Positions 34,993 to 43,358 of a DNA stretch of 53,319 bases are shown here, piece by piece (within the stretch, counting starts at the first letter, position 1; each line of letters begins with the position of its first letter). The position numbers were made by a program, and so were the translations under genes. The stretch is from Stentor coeruleus (taxonomy: Eukaryota > Ciliophora > Heterotrichea > Heterotrichida > Stentoridae), in contig MPUH01000454.1 in assembly GCA_001970955.1 (NCBI GenBank), positions 1-53,319 on the forward strand. Direction: 5' to 3'. The notes below the pieces were generated by a model that saw nothing but the letters and a program-made list of their open reading frames with translations, was not told the origin of the DNA and searched no databases.

Positions 34993-35549
34993 AGTCGATT
35001 TTCTTTGAAGATAAAAGAATTGTCAAAGAAGCATTAGTAGTAGAAATTATAGTTTTTGCAAATAGGCATATAAATTGTTCGAGTATCTTATTGCTAAGTA
35101 TATTATAGTTAAAAAAACCACTTTTATAGCTGTAATTATCTATGATAGGCCATAATCCTAAAACCTTAAGCCATTTTATCAAGAACTCGCAGATAGAATG
35201 GCAAAACTCTTGCAGATGCTCACATAAGAATTGGGGGTGATGAAATTATAGTGCACATCGACAATTTCAAACTAGGAAACGAAAACATAATCAAGACCAT
35301 ATTTTTGAAAGTGTGTGGGTGGTATCGAAGATACTACTAAAAAAAAATTCTGCTCATGTTCTTACCAGAAGTGCTGAAACCCTGATAGAGCTAATCCTTA
35401 AACATATTAAACAAGGCTTAATAATCGTAATTAATGAATGAAATGGCTACGGAAANGAGCTAATCCTTAAACATATTAAACAAGGCTTAATAATCGTAAT
35501 TAATGAATGAAATGGCTACGGAAACCTTAAAAATCATTATGAGCACTAA
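34993..35549 (+). pseudogene. Decayed Merlin/IS1595 (ISXO2-like) DDE transposase
   Basis: No intact frame exists, but one frame (35197-35549) matches the core of IS1595/Merlin transposases despite stops. It reads IRIGGDEIIVHIDNFKLG, the family's GGPG..VEIDE.K.G region. After a TAA at 35338 comes HVLTRSAETLIELILKHI, the family's DRSAETLIPII.KHI block. Then comes N-E-TGA-N-G-Y where the family has D-x-W-x-x-Y, and GNLKNHYEH before a TAA. The first catalytic aspartate remains, but its neighbouring E is N, the second D is N and the W codon is a stop. Another frame from 34993 (SIFFEDKRIVKEAL) may be the N-terminus. The N at 35456 duplicates 68 bp of it. No terminal inverted repeats were found. Confidence 0.65.
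35388..35524. repeat. 68-bp false duplication around N at 35456
   Basis: 35388-35455 and 35457-35524 are identical across a single N. This is an unmerged contig overlap inside the transposase remnant. Confidence 0.92.
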
Positions 35550-35841
35550 GATATTGTTAAATGAAATTAATTAAATATGCTAGCACGTTCGAAAAATTCT
35601 GCATTTAACTTCAGGATTTCTATTATAGAGGTTTGCTTAATAACCTCAGTATTCCAATGATGAATTTACAAAAATTCACGCAAACAGAGTAAAAATGAAT
35701 CTCATTTCAAAATAAACTTTAACCACATTTTGATTAGCTTATCCCAGTACAGCGATATCATATCGATTAACTATAAAAAATCAAAGTAAAAGATTATAAT
35801 ACTTAAATTATAATGCAACTAATTCACTTTAGCAGTTCAAA

Positions 35842-36216
35842 CTATTTTAACAGCTTTGAAGCTTCCTTATACTTTCTTTTAGTCTTTGATTTTACATGGA
35901 TATTTCTTACCCGCCCCTTTTTATCAGTACTATCAGTAGACTTTTTATGAGTTGTTGATAAATCAGAAGTTAAAGGAGTCATTCTACATTGCATCAAATT
36001 TGATATATAACTTTCAAGTTCTTTTGATTTATTTTTCTCACTAATGAGCTCTTCAAATAAAATCTTTTGCTTCTCTCTCTCCAAGTAAATTTCTCTAATT
36101 AATTTTGATGGTAAGTCCTCAGAAGAATGTGCTGTCATAGAACGAAAAGCGATAGGAGCAAAAATTTGTGAATGATTAACTTGGCTCATAAGATTAATTA
36201 GAATTATTAACCGCAT
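35842..36216 (-). CDS. Small basic helical protein, unknown function
   Basis: A frame of 124 residues from the ATG at 36216; a second ATG at residue 10 (MSQVNHSQIF) is an equally good start. About 38-72 is a charged helix or short coiled coil (LIREIYLEREKQKILFEEL). The C-terminal 40 residues are lysine-, serine- and threonine-rich (HVKSKTKRKYKEASKLLK), which may act as a nuclear or nucleic-acid-binding tail. I recognise no family. Its even codon use argues for a real gene, but it is short. Confidence 0.5.
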   Translation of the reverse strand: MRLIILINLMSQVNHSQIFAPIAFRSMTAHSSEDLPSKLIREIYLEREKQKILFEELISEKNKSKELESYISNLMQCRMTPLTSDLSTTHKKSTDSTDKKGRVRNIHVKSKTKRKYKEASKLLK

Positions 36217-36860
36217 TTTTATGTAGTGACGTATTAAAAGAAATGGAGGATGTAATGCTAAAGTTATCTTGCCAAGAAGTAAGGCTATAACTTTTCAAAG
36301 ACAATGCAATTTATATTTTATATTGAAAGGATGAAAAAAAGAACCACAACTTTTTAAGATTATTTTATTTTCTATTATTTTAGGATTTACAATAATAGAA
36401 ATCAATTGCTCTTAGTCATAAAGGATTTTTAAGCTTATAAAAAGACTTGCATGCTTTCAAAAAAAATTAATTTTCTCATATATGCGATTTAGTGACTTCT
36501 GTGTGGAATAAATATTGTTAAATAGTTTCTTGTAATTTTGTCTAAGTATAATAATCTCTCAAACTTTACATATTTCACATGCAAGCCTGGAAGTTTATGA
36601 ACTAAAAATCTATAAACAACTAAATAACTCTATGCATGCCCTTATAGAATTATTTGTTAAGTGAAATATTGTATTTAAGTTAGTTAAGCTTAGCATTTAT
36701 ATATTGTCAGGAATTTACAATTTCCTTAAGGCATTAGTAAACTTAAAATCCTGCTGAAAACTTACGGATGCTATTAAAACATATAATTACAAGAAAATTA
36801 CATAAATAATCTTTTATCCAGTTGCTCTCCCATTTAAAAGTTAGTGACACATTTATTTAA
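36217..36860. other. Intergenic, about 640 bp
   Basis: AT-rich sequence between two minus-strand genes. No gene, RNA or repeat is seen. Confidence 0.45.
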
Positions 36861-37781
36861 CTATTTTGACGTTATTTCAAGTATATAAACAAAAGAGTCA
36901 GATGTTACAGCAAGATATGGGGGATGAATAACCAAAAGATAAGGATAGCCATAGTTAAAATCCTGGACCTTTTGGCCTTCATACTCCAGAACCCCTTCAC
37001 AAATCCATTCCCAATTCTTAAGCACTGTTAAATTGCTCATCTTATCAATAATCCCACACCAAATCACATCATCAATCTCACAAAGTCCATAACTTATAAT
37101 ATTTGTTTTGATTTCAAAAACATTTTGTGTATCATTTTCATCATATCTATATAAATTCAAACTTTTGAAATTTCGAATAAAAACAATCCCATCTCTATAC
37201 ATTTTAACTCCAGTAATATGCCCATGTTCTTTACCAATAGATATAATTTCTTCTATTATCCCAGTTTTAAAGCAGAAATGTGAATAGCATCGCGCTCCTG
37301 TTGACTTGTATTGCAAAGTTAAGATTTTTTCATTGTAATAGTCTAATGGTATTGTACTTGGAGGTAGAGGGTCGTAGATTATGGAGTTTTGCTGAGTAAA
37401 GTTTAGTAAATAAATATTGCCTCCATTTGTAGGGATTAGGCAGCAAGTGTCCATATATATAAAAGCGACACTGTTGCCACAGTCATCGACTGTATGAACT
37501 TTGTTATAATGGGAAAGTTTTGGACGTGAATCTTTGGTAAATGGTCCGACTTCAGCACAATAAAAGTCTCCGATAGCAAAATACAGGTGGTTGTTCCCTG
37601 TTACTTTTATTGACGAGATGTATTCCTCGCTTATTTCAACAACTTGCTGATATTCTTGGGAAAACATATCATATAAAATCACACGGCCATAGGCAGTTCC
37701 GTATGCTAAATATTTGTTTGTTGTTGAGAGCGCCAAAACTGGATCACCAAAGCGTAGTGGAAGAGCTGCCAAACTTATCAT
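36861..37781 (-). CDS. Beta-propeller (WD40-like) protein, unknown role
   Basis: A protein of 306 residues with degenerate WD40-like strands. The clearest unit is near the N-terminus: LALSTTNKYLAYGTAYGRVILYD. Later units such as ISSIKVTGNNHLYFAIGDF, HITGVKMYRDGIVFIRNFKSL and YLAVTSDSFVYILEI repeat the pattern of hydrophobic strands with a turn. The size suits a single propeller of about six or seven blades. No catalytic or localisation motif is seen. It is divergent from SUV3, with 118 bp between the starts. Confidence 0.6.
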   Translation of the reverse strand: MISLAALPLRFGDPVLALSTTNKYLAYGTAYGRVILYDMFSQEYQQVVEISEEYISSIKVTGNNHLYFAIGDFYCAEVGPFTKDSRPKLSHYNKVHTVDDCGNSVAFIYMDTCCLIPTNGGNIYLLNFTQQNSIIYDPLPPSTIPLDYYNEKILTLQYKSTGARCYSHFCFKTGIIEEIISIGKEHGHITGVKMYRDGIVFIRNFKSLNLYRYDENDTQNVFEIKTNIISYGLCEIDDVIWCGIIDKMSNLTVLKNWEWICEGVLEYEGQKVQDFNYGYPYLLVIHPPYLAVTSDSFVYILEITSK

Positions 37782-37899
37782 TTATATTATTCAAGCATAA
37801 ACATAATGGTATACTATACTTTGTAAATACTTGAAATGCACTCTATTAGAGCCTTTTTTTGCAATCAGCTAATAAATATGATATTTGCAATATAATCAG

Positions 37900-39390
37900 A
37901 TGGCAAAAAATCTAGGCAAAAAAATAGCAGATTTGCGCATGCCACACGAGTGGTGGGAACAAGCCAGAAGCATGACAAGAAACTTTCACATGCATTTTGG
38001 GCCTACTAATTCCGGAAAAACTTACTCAGCTTTAGAGTATCTTAAAAAGGCTCCAAAAGGTGTCTATTGTGCTCCACTCAGGTTATTAGCAGCCGAAGTT
38101 TATGAAAATTTAAATAAAAGTGGAATTAAATGTTCACTTATAACAGGCCAAGAGATTAAAATAGTTCCTGATGCATCACATGTAGCTTGCACAATCGAAT
38201 CTTTAAAGCTGACCGAAAAATATGACTGTGCTGTGGTAGACGAAGTGCAAATGATTGCTGATGAGAGTCGAGGATCAGCATGGACAAATGCGATTCTTGG
38301 TTTACAAGCTAAAGAAATTCATTTGACTGGTGAGCCAAGAAGCAAAAATTTGCTTTTCAATATTTTTGATAGAACAAAAGATAGTTATAGCGAATACTTG
38401 TATAAAAGAATGAGTTCACTCAGATTATGTCCACCCATAGTAAGCACAAATGAATTAAAGCCAGGGGATTGTCTTATAGCTTTTTCTCGTCGTAAATGCC
38501 ATGCTATTAAGAATTTTATTGAAAAAAAGCAGCCAGGCTCATGCGCAATAATTTATGGAAATCTGCCACCCGAAGTGCGGAAAAATCAAGCTGAGAGGTT
38601 TAACAGTCAGCAACAAAAGTACCTTATAGCTACAGATGCTGTTGGTATGGGATTGAACTATAAAATTGACAGAATAATTTTCATGGAGACTTCAAAGCAT
38701 GATGGGAAAAAAAAGCGCAGGCTTTTCCCTTACGAAATAAAGCAAATAGCTGGAAGAGCAGGAAGATATATGAGTAATGGATATGTTACATCAACTACAA
38801 TGTCTGACTTTAAGGAAATCAATATTGCCTTGAGTTATAATCAGGAAATAAAAATTGACAGAGCAGGGCTCACACCTTTTTATGAACAATTAGAAGAGTT
38901 TGCAGAGTTTAATTTTTCTTCAGGGAAATCACTGACTTACTCTAATCTTTTAACTCAATTCTCAAAATTTGCAAAATTGGAAAATATCTACTTTTTACAA
39001 AGTATTTATGAAGCTTGCTGTATTGCAAATAGCATACAATCAATTGGGCTCTCTCTCCAGCAAATGCATCTGTTTTGTAACATCCCTATAAGAATTAAAA
39101 ATTCAGCAGTATTAAAAGTAGCACAAATATTTGCTGGCGAAATTAAAAAAGAGAAAGAAGTTAAATTTATAAACTATGATGATAATTTGAAGGATATGAA
39201 TTTGGAAAATTTAGAAAATATATACAATCTGTGCGAGATGTATCATGCACTGTCTAGAAAGTTTGGGAGAGAAATGTTTGTTGATTGCACTGATGTTAGA
39301 GCATTTTGTTTATTGGTTTCTATGGAAATTCAAGATAGGTTGAATAAGGAAGAAAATGCTATGCTTGAATTTCAGCTGAGTCAAAACTAG
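37900..39390 (+). CDS. SUPV3L1: SUV3-family mitochondrial RNA helicase
   Basis: ATP-dependent RNA helicase that in other eukaryotes acts with a nuclease in mitochondrial RNA decay. It has 496 residues from the ATG at 37900; a TTG five codons earlier is not needed. Motifs in order: HFGPTNSGKTY (Walker A), APLRLLAAEVYE, DEVQM (in place of DEAD/H), GEPRS, SRRKC, IYGNLPPEVR, ATDAVGMGLN and QIAGRAGRY. The C-terminal region (about 330-420) fits the SUV3 C-terminal helical domain. There is no long N-terminal presequence. It is basic with MAKNLGKKIADLR, so mitochondrial targeting is possible but not shown. Confidence 0.95.
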   Translation: MAKNLGKKIADLRMPHEWWEQARSMTRNFHMHFGPTNSGKTYSALEYLKKAPKGVYCAPLRLLAAEVYENLNKSGIKCSLITGQEIKIVPDASHVACTIESLKLTEKYDCAVVDEVQMIADESRGSAWTNAILGLQAKEIHLTGEPRSKNLLFNIFDRTKDSYSEYLYKRMSSLRLCPPIVSTNELKPGDCLIAFSRRKCHAIKNFIEKKQPGSCAIIYGNLPPEVRKNQAERFNSQQQKYLIATDAVGMGLNYKIDRIIFMETSKHDGKKKRRLFPYEIKQIAGRAGRYMSNGYVTSTTMSDFKEINIALSYNQEIKIDRAGLTPFYEQLEEFAEFNFSSGKSLTYSNLLTQFSKFAKLENIYFLQSIYEACCIANSIQSIGLSLQQMHLFCNIPIRIKNSAVLKVAQIFAGEIKKEKEVKFINYDDNLKDMNLENLENIYNLCEMYHALSRKFGREMFVDCTDVRAFCLLVSMEIQDRLNKEENAMLEFQLSQN

Positions 39391-39761
39391 GATAAAGTAA
39401 GAATTTAGGTAAATTTTTAGTTATTTTACTGATTTAGTATTCTTAGCATATATAGTAAACAGAATAAAGGCTGTTATTTATGCATATTTTATTTCAAATA
39501 TTTGGAATAAATGCCATTAAATCATAAGAATTATTAATATACTATGGTCTTAATATAATGCTATTGTAATAAGAACTAAGTGAGAATTTTTAACTTAGGA
39601 ATATAATTAAATTAAGTATATCCCACCATTTTTTATGACTTTTAAATACTTGTTTGTATCTGTCAATTAATTTGCTTATCATATGCGCATACATTTCTTA
39701 AGAATTTATGTTAATAATGATAATTCCTTTCATTTTCAAGCAGCCCCATTTATAATATTTC
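39391..39761. other. Convergent intergenic region, SUV3 / eL6
   Basis: About 370 bp of AT-rich 3'-flank sequence. Nothing else is seen. Confidence 0.5.
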
Positions 39762-40271
39762 TTAGAACTTAAGGCTGTGCGGGGTCATTCCATTACGAAG
39801 TCTGAACTTTGTTTTCAAATACTTCTTTACAAGAGGGTCGGCAATCTTGCCTACAATCCCAATATCAACACTCTTCTGCATTGCTTTCTTAGCATCTGAG
39901 AAAGGTTTCTTCTCTTTTTTAGGTGCAAAAAAGGACTCTTCTGTCTTCTTAGCCTTTTCTTTTTCTTTAGCAAAATATGCATCATTTATCTTCGAGAAAT
40001 CGCTTCCTGAGATATCAACTTTAATCGAAGTAGGAATAGTATAAGCTTGCGGTACTCTTTTAAGTGGAACACCATTGAATTTGTATGGGCCTGTTACCAG
40101 TATTAGTCCACTTTCTAATTGCTTTAAAAACACAACTCTTTTTCCTTGGTGCTTCCCTGCAAGTAAAATCAAAACTTGTCCAGGTGATACTCTTCCTCTA
40201 AGTTTTGCAGGCTTATTAGCTCTTTTAACCTTGACTTTTTGAATATCGTCAGTAGAGTACCACTTCACCAT
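39762..40271 (-). CDS. RPL6: Large-subunit ribosomal protein eL6
   Basis: Cytosolic 60S protein of 169 residues. Recognised by the KOW-like core: GQVLILLAGKHQGKRVVFLK, then SGLILVTGPYKFNGVPLKR. The later lysine-rich KEKEKAKKTEE and the C-terminal KKYLKTKFRLRNGMTPH are typical. It lacks the longer N-terminal extension of animal eL6. Its ATG lies only 29 bp from that of the divergent twin-CX9C gene, so the two must share one very short promoter region. Confidence 0.96.
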   Translation of the reverse strand: MVKWYSTDDIQKVKVKRANKPAKLRGRVSPGQVLILLAGKHQGKRVVFLKQLESGLILVTGPYKFNGVPLKRVPQAYTIPTSIKVDISGSDFSKINDAYFAKEKEKAKKTEESFFAPKKEKKPFSDAKKAMQKSVDIGIVGKIADPLVKKYLKTKFRLRNGMTPHSLKF

Positions 40272-40300
40272 TTATTATTAGCCACAGTTTCTTATAAACT

Positions 40301-40588
40301 ATGGACAAAGAAAGGTAAAACTTAAACAGCATTCTTGCAGATGAAGAAATTAACTGGTGGGAAACTACAGAAAAGGACCAATTCAACATAAGGGTCAAGT
40401 TGATGCGTGTAGGTTGCAGGCCATTGAAAAGAAGGCTACTTGCCTGCAGACAAGCACAAAGAAGATCTGATTACACAGTAGGATGTGATGATTTGAAGGC
40501 CGAAATGGAAAATTGTATAAGGTTATTACAGTATTTGCAAAGTCCTTATTCTGAATATGATATAAATACAAGGCTTAGTAATAAATAA
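40301..40588 (+). CDS. Twin-CX9C (CHCH-type) small protein, probable mitochondrial intermembrane-space protein
   Basis: A protein of 90 residues assembled by removing the 15-nt intron at 40315-40329. Translation then starts MDKESILADEEINWWE from the ATG at 40301 instead of an internal codon. It has two C-x9-C pairs, CRPLKRRLLAC and CDDLKAEMENC, 12 residues apart. This is the twin-CX9C hairpin of proteins oxidised by Mia40 in the mitochondrial intermembrane space, several of which assist respiratory-chain assembly. The specific family is not clear to me. It is divergent from eL6 at 29 bp and is followed by another + gene after 24 bp. Confidence 0.75.
40315..40329 (+). other. 15-nt intron in the twin-CX9C gene
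   Basis: It reads gtaaaacttaaacag after a 14-nt coding exon. Position 10 is A. It splits a serine codon. Confidence 0.9.
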
Positions 40589-40612
40589 GTTATGATCGAA
40601 TGAACAAATATA

Positions 40613-41002
40613 ATGGAAAGTGAAGCGTTTAGCATAAAATCAATTTCTATAGACCCAGAAGTATCACCTCTTGGGGGACCTGTAAATATTTCAATGGACT
40701 TTTACAGTCCTTTAGTACTGAATAGTGCTGTATGGAAGGTCTTTTACCAAATTGACACAATCCGCAAGAGGAAAATGTTTGAGGTGCTTTCGCTTGATCC
40801 TAGGGACTTTAGTGCTGGAGTTAATGGAATAATATTTAATCTTCCTCCTATTCAGATTGGAGACACTCAATCACTAACTGCTGGAGTACTAGTCTTAACA
40901 TTATCGATGGGTACTGAGGAATTATTAGGCATTAATATGATTGTCCAGGTCACACAGAAAGATGGCCAGATATTCAAGACGATTTTTAGCCCGCTAGAGT
41001 AA
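40613..41002 (+). CDS. Small beta-rich protein, possible ASF1-like fold
   Basis: A protein of 129 residues, mostly alternating beta strands. The run VWKVFYQID, then LDPRDFSAGVNGIIFNLPP, then GVLVLTLSMGTEELLGINM is loosely like the order of strands in the histone chaperone ASF1 (WK..Y, G.N.F.F, vertical hydrophobic strands). The conserved ASF1 histone-binding residues are not evident, so I treat this only as a fold guess; it may be another immunoglobulin-like beta-sandwich protein. It starts 24 bp after the twin-CX9C stop on the same strand. Confidence 0.6.
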   Translation: MESEAFSIKSISIDPEVSPLGGPVNISMDFYSPLVLNSAVWKVFYQIDTIRKRKMFEVLSLDPRDFSAGVNGIIFNLPPIQIGDTQSLTAGVLVLTLSMGTEELLGINMIVQVTQKDGQIFKTIFSPLE

Positions 41003-41863
41003 TAGATAATTATTATAAACTCACCTTTTATTAACATGCTATTGAGAATTTTATTGCACAAGCATTAAAATGGTTTGAAAAAACTCCGCACAAGCTTTAT
41101 TGGTGGTTGAAGTATAAATTGTAATAATTTTCTATAATGCATGCTTAGTAGAATTATCTTTAAGGCTTAATAAAAAATCATATGTATTTTTAACTAATAC
41201 AACTTCTATATCCTATTTGAGTTTATTTCATAAACCAATAAATGTTACAGTAAATTGTAATAAAGATAAATGCAAGATGCTAGCATTAGTTAGGAATTAT
41301 CGCTTGACTATTGTCCAGCCCTTGCTAATTTTATTTTTTAGTATATTTTCATTATGAAGTTTTTTTACCTTTTAATTNATCCTATTTGAGTTTATTTCAT
41401 AAACCAATAAATGTTACAGTAAATTGTAATAAAGATAAATGCGAGATGCTAGCATTAGTTAGGAATTATCGCTTGACTATTGTCCAGCCCTTGCTGATTT
41501 TATTTTTTAGTATATTTTCATTATGAAGTTTTTTTACCTTTTAATCTTTATTATTTCTTGTTTCATGCTTTTCTCTAAGTGCTTTTTCATCCCATAAAAC
41601 GATATGCATTAATGGAAAAGTTTTGGTTATTTCATTTATATATTTTTTAATATTATTTTCTATTTCGTATCTTTCAGTTTAGTATTCCTTGCATTCTTAA
41701 ATGATAAATGCAAGGTGTATATTTCAATAGGCTAATGAATGCTAAACAATATTAAAAATACAAGAATTGATTTAATATGCTTTTATAATTATATATTTTT
41801 TAGCCTCCTTTCCTCAATTCACTATCTAATGTATCTAGTTAATGCTCGATTTTATTAAAATCA
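41003..41863. other. Convergent intergenic region with an unmerged assembly join
   Basis: About 860 bp, of which some 169 bp are a false duplication (41210-41545). No gene or RNA is seen. Confidence 0.55.
41210..41545. repeat. 167-bp false duplication around N at 41378, copies differ
   Basis: 41210-41376 and 41379-41545 match except for two a/g substitutions (caagatg against cgagatg; gctaattt against gctgattt). This is an unmerged contig overlap with probable allelic differences. Confidence 0.9.
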
Positions 41864-42481
41864 TTAAATTTGACCCAATAAAAAAGATAAAACTATAATC
41901 CCGATTAACACTAAAGAAGTTACAATCAGAACTGTAACACAGCAATATCTTTTATATTTTTGCTTTTTTGATGCTATAATTAACTGATCTTTAGCTTTTT
42001 TTGTGTTTTCATCTGCTATGGACATCTCTGAGTCAATTCTGTCAAGAGATTTACCTTGAACTATCACTATATCTGAACACTCTTTCATTATTTCATGAAC
42101 TGTTCCTAATTTCTTCTCAAGAACTTGAAGATGATCTTTCCTAGATTTTAATACATCTTCCTGTAAGTCTGAAAATAATTGAATTTGATTAGAAGAGCTG
42201 AGGCTAGCTATTTGACTTAATGATTGCTCAAATAGCTGTGAAAGTGTATTCAAAGCTAGAGCCTGCTCTCTTCTTTCTTGATTGTTAACAGGCTCATACT
42301 CCTTCAATGCATTTAAAGAGGCTTCTGCATCTTCACAAAGTTTTTCAATACTTTGCAGGTCTTGATTTTTTCCACCTTTGACATCAAGTTTCTCAATATT
42401 CTTTTTGCTATTACCTAAGAGTATTGAGAACTGATCAGATAGCAAAGACTTCTATGTAAAGGTTACCCTTAAACTTGACAT
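41864..42481 (-). CDS. Q-SNARE, syntaxin-like, tail-anchored
   Basis: Membrane-fusion SNARE of 200 residues. The uninterrupted frame begins at a TTG. Splicing the 15-nt intron at 42452-42466 supplies MSSLR joined to KSLLSDQF, so the true ATG is at 42481. The SNARE helix is at about residues 112-170 with the central glutamine in VQGKSLDRID, the pattern of syntaxins. It is followed by a basic stretch and a single C-terminal membrane helix (VTVLIVTSLVLIGIIVLSFL). The N-terminal half is helical but too short for a full Habc bundle. I favour Qa over other Q-SNAREs, without certainty. Confidence 0.8.
42452..42466 (-). other. 15-nt intron in the Q-SNARE gene
   Basis: On the coding strand it reads gtaacctttacatag, after a 15-nt first coding exon. 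Position 10 is A. Confidence 0.88.
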
Positions 42482-42826
42482 AGATTTAATAATAATAATG
42501 TTTATCAACAAAAAAATCTATTTCAATGCAAATTTCATGTTTAATCCTTGTCGGACTTGGGACTGGTAAGATATTATTTATGTCGATTAAAATATATCAA
42601 TCTAATGTAAAACACATATTTATCTTTGCTTCAAAAAAATATTGTATAGCATATACAAAAATTAAGGTCTGATTTTTTGGTATGGTAGAGAAAGAACTTC
42701 ACCAAATATGCTTAAGTTTTTTATAATAGAAAAAAAATATTTACTAATATACAGCTAATTTAATTCTTTATCTATAATTAAGTACCTTAAATTTTACTAA
42801 TTATGATTGATAGTCTAAAAATAACA
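42482..42826. other. Intergenic, about 345 bp
   Basis: AT-rich sequence between two minus-strand genes. Nothing is seen. Confidence 0.5.
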
Positions 42827-43198
42827 CTACTTGCACTCAGGACAGACAGTAAAAGTCTCATTATTTTCAAATAAAGTTATAGAACAAACATAGCAAACTT
42901 GACGTTGGCAGCGGTCACAAGATTTTGTACAAGTTTTGCAAATATTTGAAGAACAAGCCAAACATGCCCAAGATGCAAGTGGATAACTTTCCTGAGGTGG
43001 AACAGCTCCGTTACTAGACAGCTTGATGTTAAAAGTGCAGTGCTTACAGTATTTGAGGTCAGTAGGTTTTATTTCATTCCTGGGAGGATTTAAAAGTCTT
43101 TCCATTGTTTTCTCATACGGCGAAACACTTGGCTTTGGCTTGTGCTCAATACCTTCTTCTATATATGGATTCGGTCGCTTTAGTGGCGCTAGTCTCAT
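42827..43198 (-). CDS. Siva-like cysteine-rich zinc protein
   Basis: A protein of 123 residues with a basic, proline-rich N-terminus (MRLAPLKRPNPYIEEG) and a compact cysteine-rich C-terminus. The C-terminal spacing CLACSSNICKTC, CDRCQRQVCYVC and CPECK follows that of the Siva family C-terminus (zinc-binding, C..C....C..C..C..C...C..C...C..C). An extra CKHC pair lies at about residue 51. In animals Siva takes part in cell-death signalling, but nothing here shows such a role. It may be another treble-clef protein. Confidence 0.55.
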   Translation of the reverse strand: MRLAPLKRPNPYIEEGIEHKPKPSVSPYEKTMERLLNPPRNEIKPTDLKYCKHCTFNIKLSSNGAVPPQESYPLASWACLACSSNICKTCTKSCDRCQRQVCYVCSITLFENNETFTVCPECK

Positions 43199-43358
43199 TT
43201 TTATTACATTACCTGTGCATATTAGAATACAGATAGAAAAAGTATGATATATTTTGAACTTTAATTTAAAAACTATGTACTATAAATGCATTTGAGATTC
43301 TCATTTGGATAGATATAATAAATAAGATTTATATATGCCATCATACTAGTCATTATAA

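Noticed and set aside
34991..35182. A 63-residue minus-strand frame
   Set aside because: The opposite strand carries transposase-like sequence, so this is most likely its shadow.
35439..35441. TGA at the tryptophan position of the transposase remnant, read as a sign of a TGA=Trp code
   Set aside because: The same frame also contains TAA stops and lost catalytic residues, and TGA ends intact genes here. Decay from TGG explains it.
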